From an uncultured Clostridia bacterium (GTDB lineage: Bacteria > Bacillota > Clostridia > Oscillospirales > Ruminococcaceae): 42,579 nt of DNA. Below the pieces are notes generated by a model. That model had not been told where the DNA came from. It saw only the letters and a program-made list of their open reading frames with translations, and did no database searches. The DNA lies in the NCBI GenBank assembly GCA_945921515.1, contig CAMEKR010000004.1, positions 1 to 42,579 of the forward strand. The letters are read 5' to 3'. A program made the position numbers and the translations under genes. Of this stretch, positions 8,826 through 17,075 are shown in pieces. The first letter of the stretch is position 1. Every line of letters starts with the position of its first letter.

Positions 8826-11800
8826 TCAATACTGCGACAGCTCATAATTATTCGGCGTTCTGTGCCACAGCCCGTCTGTCTGCTCGTATATCTCTTTAAA
8901 TGTAAACTTACGGAAGTTTATCTTGCATCTGCCGCCGTAGTTCGCCTCATATACCCATATTCCGTCGGTGTCTACGGAGTATATCGTGACATAGTGCGGA
9001 TAACCGTACATTATGTTATCGTATGCGAGATAATCGCCCGGACGGAAGGTATCGGTCATCCATTTTTTGAGCGCTTCTTCTGTCCAGTTTCCGTCTGAAC
9101 GGTTCTTTATAGTAAGCGTATTTTCGCCTGTGCCGTTTGTTTTGCCGAACAGATATTCAAACACCTCAAGAGTAAAGCCGCAGCATTGAATACCCTCATT
9201 ATATTGAATACCCTCATTATTATTAAGCACATTGCTTCGTCCTATAAGGCAGGTACAGCCGCTTTCATATCCGTTTTCACAGTAGCTGTGACAGGTGCAG
9301 GGAGAGGTAAGCTTAGTGTTGTAGTAATTGTTTAGCTTATAGCTGTGCATATAATCGTTTATCTTCCTGTCCCAAAGACCTTCCATCATCTCGTCAAGGC
9401 GTTGCTTAACGAGAGTCTCCATACTGTTTGCGCTGATTATCTTAAATGTACCGGTTGCTGTTCCCGTGAAGTTGCCCTTGCCCTTTACGGTAAAGGACGC
9501 CGTGCCGATATTTACAATGTTTGAATAGCCGGTCATATAAAAATCCGTACCGACTGTGAGCGTTTTGCCTTTATATGTTATTGTCGGAACAGGGGCAATG
9601 CCCACTCCCGTATAGACCTGATCGGCACAGCTGATAGAAGCGGAGGATATGTCGGCAGGGAGTATCTCAAAGCTCACGCTTCTGCTTGCTCCGGCATATT
9701 TGCCCTTTCCGGTCAGTACTGCAGTAGCTGTGCCTGCGTTTATATTGTTGGTTGCGCTGAGTACATAATCCGTACCCGAAACAAGCTTCGTGCCGTTTAT
9801 TGTAATAGTAACAGGCGGTAGCTGTGCGCTTGCAATATAGGTTACATTTCCTACAGTTACATCGGCATTCATAAATTCCGAAATATAGTCTATAACGGTT
9901 GTGTTTGTTACTTTGCCGGTGTAATCCCCCTTACCGGTAATTACACAGGTGATACCTATCGTGCTTTCGGTGATAACAGCGGTATAATCCGTATCACGGA
10001 TAAGCTCGACACCGTCTAATGCAACGCTTACCGTGACATCGGAGCTGCCCGTGTTTTTAGTTACGGTTACTTTTGCGGATGATAAATCTGATTTTGCAAC
10101 TTTACAGCTGACGGTCTTGCTGCCGCTGAAGTTCTTGGCGCCGTTTACGATTATGCTGTATTTTCCCGAATGCTCGGGGGCGGTGAGCTCATATTCATCT
10201 TCGCAAAGCGTATATTCACCGAACATTGCATTTACGGTGAGCTTTACTCCACAGGGAGTATATATTCCGCTTGCCGTAACGGTTACTTTGGAAAAATCCG
10301 CTTTGTTAATAGTAAAGGTTCGTGTTGTTTCACCCTTGAAGTTGCCTTTGCCGCTTATAGTTACAGTACCTTTTCCGGCATTGATATTATCGCTGAACAT
10401 AAGGGTATAGTCCGTGTTTTCGGTTAATATTACATCGCCGAATTTTACTATAGTTTCGGGGCTTTGTGCAAAGCCGTTATATATCGTATTTCTGACTCCG
10501 ATGCTGATGCCGGAGGAAATATCAGCAGGCTCTATAGCAAACGATACCGTTTTGCTTCCGCTTAAATTTCCCTTTCCCGTGACGGTCGCAGTTGCCGTAC
10601 CTGCGTTCAGATTGTTGCTGAAAGTCACAGTATAGTCCGTGTCTTTTATGAAGGAATAGCTGCCATAGGAAACGCTGATATCGGGGGTTATCTCGTTTCC
10701 GGTATAGGTTTCATCTGTCGGAACAGAGACCTTCACCGAGCTTATATTTCTTGCCGTTATACCAAATGTACGTTTTACTGTGCCTGTGTAGTTACCTTTG
10801 CCTGTCACGGTAACGCAGGCTGTGCCGATTGAGGTATTATCTGTATAGCTCAGTGTGTAATCAGTTCCGGCTGTGAGTGTTTTTGTCCCGATCTTAACGG
10901 CGGGCGAGGGTTTTATTGCACTGCCGGTAAACTGCTGTGCAGAAATTGTCGATACGGAAGAATCCGTTATCGTTGCTTTTTTAATTGTGAATGATCTTAC
11001 TACCGTTCCGCTGTAATATCCTTTTCCTATAACGACTACGGTTGCATTTCCTGCGTTTTTGTTGTTGTAGTACGAAACAGTATAGTCTGTTCCTTTTTTC
11101 AGAACGGTAGTACCGTATTTCACCGTTACTGCAGGCGTCAGTGCAGAGCCTGTATATGTAAGGGAGGAAGCACAGGTGACGGTTGCTTTTGACAGCGGTT
11201 TGGGATTGATCCTAAATGTAACGCTTCTTGTGCCGCTGAGTCTGCCTTTTCCTGTAATAATTGCCGTCGCTGTGCCGATATTTACATTGTTCTTATATGT
11301 TACGGTGTAGTCCTTGTTCTTTGTATAGCTTGTACTGCCGTATTTAACAGTCAGAGCAGGGGTTAATGCCTTGCCTGTGTAGTACTGGCTTGCAATGCTT
11401 ATGCTGAGTGTTGATACCGGCCTTGCGGCTATCGTGAATTTAAGCGAGCATCTGCCGGAGTAGTTGCCCTTTCCCGTGATATATACCGTTGCCTTGCCTT
11501 TATTTTTATTGTTCGCATACGACAGCGAAAAATCCTTGCCGTTTACAAGTGCGGTTTTGCCTTTTAATATTTTCGGTACAGGCTTCAGAGCTGAACCTGT
11601 ATAATACTGCGTAGCGATTTTATAGAAGGTGCAGACTTTATATATAACCGCAGGCTTTATTGTAAATGACTTTCTGACCGAACCGCTGTAACTGCCTTTG
11701 CCTGTAATAGTAACATAAGCGGTACCGGCATTGATATTGTTCTTGTAGCTAAGTGTGTAGTCCGTGCCCGCTTTAAGCGTCTTACTGCCGTATTTTACTG

Positions 11801-11993
11801 TTGGAGAAGGTTTTATTGCATTGCCGCTGTATGTGAAACTGCCTATAGACGATACCGTGCAGGATGAAATTGACGCCGCCTCTGCACGGGTGGAAGCAAA
11901 ACAGCAAACGGCAACAGCGAAAAGCATAGCGCATAATAATGCCGTAAGCCATTTTACAGCTGTTATATACCTGCTTTTAACTGTTGCCGTCAT
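8826..11993 (-). CDS. Exported tandem-repeat protein (about 11 repeats of ~75 aa) with C-terminal papain-like (NlpC/P60- or CHAP-like) domain
   Basis: Signal peptide; repeats of the type YTGxAixPxxxVKYGxxxLxxGTDYTxSYxNNxNxGTAxVTITGKGxYSGtxxxxFTI; C-terminal QCCGF...PHYVTIY...WVYEANYGG. Confidence 0.8.
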   Translation of the reverse strand: MTATVKSRYITAVKWLTALLCAMLFAVAVCCFASTRAEAASISSCTVSSIGSFTYSGNAIKPSPTVKYGSKTLKAGTDYTLSYKNNINAGTAYVTITGKGSYSGSVRKSFTIKPAVIYKVCTFYKIATQYYTGSALKPVPKILKGKTALVNGKDFSLSYANNKNKGKATVYITGKGNYSGRCSLKFTIAARPVSTLSISIASQYYTGKALTPALTVKYGSTSYTKNKDYTVTYKNNVNIGTATAIITGKGRLSGTRSVTFRINPKPLSKATVTCASSLTYTGSALTPAVTVKYGTTVLKKGTDYTVSYYNNKNAGNATVVVIGKGYYSGTVVRSFTIKKATITDSSVSTISAQQFTGSAIKPSPAVKIGTKTLTAGTDYTLSYTDNTSIGTACVTVTGKGNYTGTVKRTFGITARNISSVKVSVPTDETYTGNEITPDISVSYGSYSFIKDTDYTVTFSNNLNAGTATATVTGKGNLSGSKTVSFAIEPADISSGISIGVRNTIYNGFAQSPETIVKFGDVILTENTDYTLMFSDNINAGKGTVTISGKGNFKGETTRTFTINKADFSKVTVTASGIYTPCGVKLTVNAMFGEYTLCEDEYELTAPEHSGKYSIIVNGAKNFSGSKTVSCKVAKSDLSSAKVTVTKNTGSSDVTVSVALDGVELIRDTDYTAVITESTIGITCVITGKGDYTGKVTNTTVIDYISEFMNADVTVGNVTYIASAQLPPVTITINGTKLVSGTDYVLSATNNINAGTATAVLTGKGKYAGASRSVSFEILPADISSASISCADQVYTGVGIAPVPTITYKGKTLTVGTDFYMTGYSNIVNIGTASFTVKGKGNFTGTATGTFKIISANSMETLVKQRLDEMMEGLWDRKINDYMHSYKLNNYYNTKLTSPCTCHSYCENGYESGCTCLIGRSNVLNNNEGIQYNEGIQCCGFTLEVFEYLFGKTNGTGENTLTIKNRSDGNWTEEALKKWMTDTFRPGDYLAYDNIMYGYPHYVTIYSVDTDGIWVYEANYGGRCKINFRKFTFKEIYEQTDGLWHRTPNNYELSQY
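9185..9220 (-). repeat. Perfect 18-bp tandem duplication inside the repeat-protein gene
   Basis: attgaataccctcattat x2; encodes NEGIQY-NEGIQ(C) just before the putative catalytic Cys. Confidence 0.95.
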
Positions 11994-12018
11994 AAACTTT
12001 GCCTTTCTTATTATAAGC

Positions 12019-13533
12019 TTACCTGAACTCTATATCGTTTGGTCCGCATATAATGTTGCACTTGCCATATTCTGCCGATGTAGTGGTGGTAAAGCTGTTA
12101 AGGTTTATCCTTACATTAGGATATATGCACTTTGTGATCTTCACCGACAGATTTTCCTTTGCATTCATTATTTTCTGAATTTCTTCAATTCTTGCTCTCA
12201 GCGGCTTTTTATCCATACCCTTCTGCACTTTAAGCCTTATGGCAGAGGAGATATATGCCTCTTTTTCGGCGTCAAGGTGTTCGCCGTTGCGTTTCTTTTC
12301 CTGCAAAAATTCGATAGAAGCATTTATTTTTTCTATATATTCGTCGATAGCGGTACATTGCTTTTCGAGCGAATCCATCTCAAGCAGGAGATTTGTGGTA
12401 CTGCCTACCGAAATAATCGTAGGCGTATAGCTCTTGTGACCGAGCTGTGCTACCGCAAATTTTCCCATTACGCTGCAATCGCCGCCGACAAGCGCACCGG
12501 GATTTTTCGTACAGTCAAGATCGCCCTCTATTTTTATCCTGCACGCAACAAGAGAGGTGCTTGTAAGGTTGCCTCTGGTGGTTATGGTATCGTTTTCTCC
12601 GAAGGCAATATTGATATTGCCGTACTGAGATTTTACCGTACTTGCAAATACGCCGTTCTTTACGGTGATATCGCCGTTTGCGGTAAGGGTCGCACCTGTC
12701 ACCATACCCGATATGGTTATAGATTTGCCTGCGGTAACAGAGAAGCCTTCCTGCACACTGCCATTTATCACAACATCGCCGAGAAAGTTTATATTACCTG
12801 TCTTTACATCTATATCCGACGTGATGGAAAAAGTGGTCTCAACATTGAAGCGTCCGCCCTTGTACACAAGGTTTCCGCTGTCAGAAGCAAACAGCTTTGT
12901 TCCGTCTGCGGAAAGCACTGTGTTTATTCCCTGGGGCACAATGGGAGGTCTGCCCGGACGAGGCATAATGACCTGACCGTATACATTCATACCCTCTTCG
13001 CCCTGCGTTTCGTGTGTTATTTCGCATAAAAGGTCGTTTGTACGCACATTTACTATAAGTCCGAGATCACGGTAGTCTACGCTTCCGTCTTCAAGCTTTC
13101 TCGGCACAAGCTGTTTATCCGTATCGAAAAGATTATGCACCTTTCCGTTTTCACCGTCTATTGCAGGATAGCCGCTTGCTACGGTAAATATCTTGTCATA
13201 CAGCTTGTTGTTTGCTATCTCTTCAAGAAGCTCTTCGTCTATGCCGTATACCACGTGCTCGTCTTTAAGAGCCTGCTTCATATCGGCAACGGTTATATCT
13301 TTGCCCGAGAACTGCGGCGAGAATACGCACATATTTGCCTCAAGCTTGTTATCCGTCACGACCACCTTTGCACAAGCGTCTGTCTTTATCATCGGACCGT
13401 TATTCGCAGGATGAACAGGCTTTGCGGCAGGTGCAATATCTATATTTTCCAAGGGCACATCGGCGGTTTTCTCAAGTTCAACAAGCTCCGACATAGATAT
13501 TTCCGACATTTTTTGTCTTTCTGTCTTTTCCAT
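12019..13533 (-). CDS. fapA: FapA (DUF342) family flagellar assembly-associated protein
   Basis: PRPGRPPIVPQGINTVLSADGTKLFASDSGNLVYKGGRFNV and a beta-helical core with GNINFLGDVVINGSVQEGFSV. Confidence 0.85.
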   Translation of the reverse strand: MEKTERQKMSEISMSELVELEKTADVPLENIDIAPAAKPVHPANNGPMIKTDACAKVVVTDNKLEANMCVFSPQFSGKDITVADMKQALKDEHVVYGIDEELLEEIANNKLYDKIFTVASGYPAIDGENGKVHNLFDTDKQLVPRKLEDGSVDYRDLGLIVNVRTNDLLCEITHETQGEEGMNVYGQVIMPRPGRPPIVPQGINTVLSADGTKLFASDSGNLVYKGGRFNVETTFSITSDIDVKTGNINFLGDVVINGSVQEGFSVTAGKSITISGMVTGATLTANGDITVKNGVFASTVKSQYGNINIAFGENDTITTRGNLTSTSLVACRIKIEGDLDCTKNPGALVGGDCSVMGKFAVAQLGHKSYTPTIISVGSTTNLLLEMDSLEKQCTAIDEYIEKINASIEFLQEKKRNGEHLDAEKEAYISSAIRLKVQKGMDKKPLRARIEEIQKIMNAKENLSVKITKCIYPNVRINLNSFTTTTSAEYGKCNIICGPNDIEFR

Positions 13534-13557
13534 CTGTGCGCCTCCTTGTTTTCAAAG

Positions 13558-14034
13558 TTAAATGGTTTTGTTTCCTTTAAGGCTCGACATTACTTCAAGC
13601 GCTCCGTCTGCGGCGTTAAAAGTTATTGTTCTGCCGTAGTTCAGCCCTGTGTCCGATGCGATTATCGGTACTCTGAGCTTTGCCAGAGCCGCTTTGGTAG
13701 CCTCGACATTTCTGTCGCCTATTGACAGCGACGGCGAAGTTACAGCAAACATATTTGCGCCGCCTGCTATCTTTGCGGTTATTCTCGATGCCGCCGCACC
13801 GTTTCTTATCATATTGTCATACAGCAGCTTTATAGCTGTATCGGCAAACTTGAATTTGTTAGCGTCGCTTGGTATCGCACTGCTGTCGGGGAGCATAATA
13901 TGCGCAAGCCCTGCTATACCGAGCACTTTATCTATCATACATATTCCAACGCAGCTGCCAAGTGCATATGTGACCAGAATATCGGGTGCTTTGCACAGCT
14001 TCTGGTCGGATATCCCAACTACTATTTTGCTCAC
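13558..14034 (-). CDS. cheD: Chemoreceptor glutamine deamidase CheD
   Basis: TYALGSCVGICM, LAHIMLPDS (Cys/His), KIAGGANMF, NRNVEATK-like GDRNVEATK. Confidence 0.93.
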   Translation of the reverse strand: MSKIVVGISDQKLCKAPDILVTYALGSCVGICMIDKVLGIAGLAHIMLPDSSAIPSDANKFKFADTAIKLLYDNMIRNGAAASRITAKIAGGANMFAVTSPSLSIGDRNVEATKAALAKLRVPIIASDTGLNYGRTITFNAADGALEVMSSLKGNKTI

Positions 14035-14651
14035 AGATCTGCCCCCAGTTTTCCGAGAAGCATTCTCAGTGTTTTTACCGTAGGAATAAGCAGCATATTG
14101 GATTGTATCTCAACTGAATCTATCAGAAATTGTTCGCTTATCATCAGCACTCTTTCGTACGCTTCGGACAGCTCTGTTGCGGGAACTGTCATTATAGCTC
14201 CAAGCATATCGGTAGTAAGCGCAGGAACAGACATATCTATCGTCATTCCCGAAAGATTTGCTATTGCATTTACATAGCTTCCGCCCATAATGTTGCCTAT
14301 CTCGCTGAGCACCGATATATCGTCTGCACTCATCTCATAAAGCGAGAACGGCTTTTCTCCGGTAAGCCCCGTTACTATCGTCTTTGCAAACGGCTCTTCA
14401 AGCAGGAACATTATCATTCCGTCGGCATCCGCCTGAAGTCTTATCAGTATACCTACGACCAGCTTGTCGGGTGAGCCGAGTGCCGTGATAGCGTCGCCGA
14501 TATCCATGAGCCGCACCTGCGGGACCTGCATATCTATGCTTCTGTTAAGAAGCTGAGAAAGAGCCGTTGCGGCATTTCCCGAACCGATATTCCCTATTTC
14601 TTTAAGCACATCAAGCTGTACCGGGCTTAAATCGTCGTAACTGTTTATCAT
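14031..14651 (-). CDS. cheC: CheY-P phosphatase CheC
   Basis: Two EIGNI motifs (LKEIGNIGSGNAATAL; LSEIGNIMGGSYVNAI); overlaps cheD. Confidence 0.92.
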   Translation of the reverse strand: MINSYDDLSPVQLDVLKEIGNIGSGNAATALSQLLNRSIDMQVPQVRLMDIGDAITALGSPDKLVVGILIRLQADADGMIMFLLEEPFAKTIVTGLTGEKPFSLYEMSADDISVLSEIGNIMGGSYVNAIANLSGMTIDMSVPALTTDMLGAIMTVPATELSEAYERVLMISEQFLIDSVEIQSNMLLIPTVKTLRMLLGKLGADL

Positions 14652-14677
14652 GATAGACCTCTGCTTATTATGTTAAT

Positions 14678-14722
14678 ACCGTATACCTGTCGGGAAAGCG
14701 TTCCCCGACAGGCTTATACGGT
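14678..14722 (-). other. Long intercistronic hairpin between the second flgF/G gene and cheC
   Basis: Minus-strand RNA: ACCGTATA-[AG bulge]-CCTGTCGGGGAA-CGC-TTTCCCGACAGG-TATACGGT, about 20 bp with one G.U pair; no U-tract. Confidence 0.85.
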
Positions 14723-14733
14723 TTTCCCAGCTG

Positions 14734-15459
14734 TTATCTGAGATTGTTGGTGATACGCTCCAGCTCGTCTGCTGTCTGCACCACTCTTGCGCTCATCTGG
14801 TAAGAGCGCTGTGTTTCGATAATGCGTACCATATCGCCTGCAATGTCCGTATTGCTGCGTTCGAGTGCCATTCTTATCTTGTCGATACTCGTGTCGGCAA
14901 CCGCCTCTCCCGACCTCTCGGTAGCAGTCATCTTATTACTGCCGAGAAGTTCGAGTCCAAAGTTGTTGTCGAATGTGTACACACCTATCATCTGCGTAAG
15001 CGCTTCATAGTCGGGCTTGCTTGTACCCTCGATAAAAGGAACCGTTATGTGATTTCCCTCATAGTCCAGTACAAATTCGCCGTTTGCGCTGACAAGCTCC
15101 CAGTGGTCGTCTATCTGCGTCATCTGAAAGTCGCCGGCTCTTGTGTAGTTCACATCGCCGTACTTGTCCATTACCGCAAAAAAGCCTTCTGCTGAGGGAA
15201 TGGCAAAATCAAGCTCGTTATCGGTATAGGTAAATACGCCTTCGCTGTACATAAGCTGTGTGCTGTGGACATATTCACCGTGACCTGTCTGCCATTCGGG
15301 TTCGGTGGCTCTCTGTACTGTATAGATACAGTCTGCAAAGCTCGGTCTGGACGCCTTGAAGCCTACCGTATTGACATTTGCAATATTGTTTGAGTAAATG
15401 TTGAGTCCTTCCTGCTGAGCAATCAGACCCGTTTTACCCGTGTAGAATGCTATATTCAT
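14734..15459 (-). CDS. flgG: Flagellar hook-basal body (rod) protein, FlgF/FlgG family
   Basis: N-terminal GLIAQQEGLNIYSNNIANVNTVGFKASR and C-terminal SNTDIAGDMVRIIETQRSYQMSARVVQTADE. Confidence 0.88.
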   Translation of the reverse strand: MNIAFYTGKTGLIAQQEGLNIYSNNIANVNTVGFKASRPSFADCIYTVQRATEPEWQTGHGEYVHSTQLMYSEGVFTYTDNELDFAIPSAEGFFAVMDKYGDVNYTRAGDFQMTQIDDHWELVSANGEFVLDYEGNHITVPFIEGTSKPDYEALTQMIGVYTFDNNFGLELLGSNKMTATERSGEAVADTSIDKIRMALERSNTDIAGDMVRIIETQRSYQMSARVVQTADELERITNNLR

Positions 15460-15483
15460 AACATATCCTCACATTCTGTCATT

Positions 15484-16224
15484 TTACAGTTTGATTATCT
15501 CGCTTGCGGCTCTTCCGTTTATGGTATCCATATACTTGAGTATCGCACTGCTTGCTTCAAACAGTCTCTGCGTCTCCATAAGAGCCGTTATCTCCTTGTT
15601 TGCGTCAACATTGGACTTTTCAAAACAGCCCTGTATGATATCGTACTTTTCACCATCGGGAATCGTCATATCGCCGTCGTATGCGAAAAGGTCGTTGCCA
15701 ATTTTTTCTACATCCGCATCTGCCGGTATGTAGCTGAGCAATAGCCGTTCTATGACTTCGCCGTTTTCGTTAAGGATATTTCCCTCGTTGTCAACTATGA
15801 AGTCATCGTTTCCGATATAAATCTCGCCGTTTTCTCCAAGCACTCTTCCGCTGTCGTTAAGACAAAGATAACCTTCTCCGTCAAGCTCAAACTGACCGTT
15901 TCTCGTCTGAAGCACTCTGCCCGAAGAATTCTGTATATTGAAATATACATTGCCCTGAATGCCTATATCAAAGGGGCTCTCGGTAAACTCAAAACTGCTC
16001 TGCTCAAGATTGGTCTTGCTTGTATCAACATAGGTCTGCACGAATTTTCCGCTGGTATATCTGCGGTTGCTGACAAGAATAAGCTCCTCCTGAAAGGTGT
16101 TCATTGTTATCTCGTCCTTCTTGTAGCCTGCGGTGTTGATGTTGGTAACATTGTTTGAGATAGCGTCCAGCGACCGCTGATGATTTATCATCGACTGCGC
16201 CAGATTGTAAAATGCTCTCTGCAA
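15484..16224 (-). CDS. flgF: Flagellar hook-basal body (rod) protein, FlgF/FlgG family; TTG start
   Basis: MINHQRSLDAISNNVTNINTAGYKK and C-terminal EKSNVDANKEITALMETQRLFEASS; start codon TTG 8 nt after AGGAGG. Confidence 0.87.
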   Translation of the reverse strand: MQRAFYNLAQSMINHQRSLDAISNNVTNINTAGYKKDEITMNTFQEELILVSNRRYTSGKFVQTYVDTSKTNLEQSSFEFTESPFDIGIQGNVYFNIQNSSGRVLQTRNGQFELDGEGYLCLNDSGRVLGENGEIYIGNDDFIVDNEGNILNENGEVIERLLLSYIPADADVEKIGNDLFAYDGDMTIPDGEKYDIIQGCFEKSNVDANKEITALMETQRLFEASSAILKYMDTINGRAASEIIKL

Positions 16225-16248
16225 GTTTTTTCACCTCCTTTCAATTAT

Positions 16249-16277
16249 ATAATACCATTTTTCGCTGCGCTTGGCAA
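16249..16277 (-). promoter_or_regulatory. Candidate internal sigma-A promoter upstream of flgF
   Basis: TTGCCA-N17-TATTAT with ATGG immediately before -10; begins 5 nt after the fliA stop. Confidence 0.65.
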
Positions 16278-16282
16278 CCCTT

Positions 16283-17038
16283 TTAAGCATTGATATAGCA
16301 TTCCAGTTTTGCTTTCAGCGTCAGCATGGCTTTTGAATGTATCTGGCATACCCTTGACTGCGTAATATTCATTACCTTTGCAATCTCGGAATATTTCAGC
16401 TTTTCGTAGTAGTACATCGTCACTACCTGTTTTTCCTTTTCCGGAAGAGCTGCTACGGCGTCTGCTATAACCTGCTTCTTTTCTTTTTCATACATCCTTG
16501 CGTCTGCGGTTTCGCTTCTGCCTGACATATTTTCGTCAAGGTTATCCTCGTACAAAAGCTCTTCAAACGATAAGGTTATCATACCTGCGGTATTTGCCAT
16601 CAGCTTCGACAGCTGTTCGGTAGTCATATTCATGCTCTTTGCAAGCTCTTCATCGGTAGGTGTACGGCAAAGCTCGGAGTTAAGCCTTGCGAAGTTATCG
16701 TCAAGCTGTCTTGACAGCTTGCGGAGCATTCTTGGCACTCTGTCAAGCCGCCTCATATAGTCAATGACAGCACCCTTAATTTTGATTCCTGCGTAAGTCT
16801 CGAATTTTACATTCTTTTCGGGATCGAAGCCGTCTATTGCCGACATCAGCGCTATTACGCCCTCGTTTATTATGTCGTCGCTCTCCGCATAACCCGAATA
16901 TATGTTACGCATCGATACGGCAATAACTTTGACAAGGTCCATATATATCAGAACTATCTCATTCCTGACGTTTATATCTCCGGTAAGCTTATATTTTTCC
17001 ATAAGCTCCGGTACACGCTCTTTGTTTTGCGCCGACAC
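16283..17038 (-). CDS. fliA: Flagellar RNA polymerase sigma factor (sigma-28/FliA)
   Basis: FETYAGIKIKGAVIDYMRRLDRVPRMLRK; region 4 ALPEKEKQVVTMYYYEKLKYSEIAKVMNITQSRVCQIHSKAM. Confidence 0.93.
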   Translation of the reverse strand: MSAQNKERVPELMEKYKLTGDINVRNEIVLIYMDLVKVIAVSMRNIYSGYAESDDIINEGVIALMSAIDGFDPEKNVKFETYAGIKIKGAVIDYMRRLDRVPRMLRKLSRQLDDNFARLNSELCRTPTDEELAKSMNMTTEQLSKLMANTAGMITLSFEELLYEDNLDENMSGRSETADARMYEKEKKQVIADAVAALPEKEKQVVTMYYYEKLKYSEIAKVMNITQSRVCQIHSKAMLTLKAKLECYINA

Positions 17039-17075
17039 CGTAATAGTACACTCCTTTCCCGTTATTTTTCCAATG

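Noticed and set aside
8826-11900. CRISPR-like regularly spaced repetition
   Set aside because: Repetition is ~225 bp, in frame and protein-coding with diverged units; not short identical repeats with spacers.
11764-13029. 421-aa plus-strand ORF
   Set aside because: Antisense to fapA and the repeat protein; Cys/Tyr/Arg-rich composition typical of antisense translation, no recognisable domain or RBS.
14640-14735. Sigma-A promoter between the second flgF/G gene and cheC
   Set aside because: Best match TTCCCG-N18-CATAAT is poor and lies within the hairpin; not supportable.
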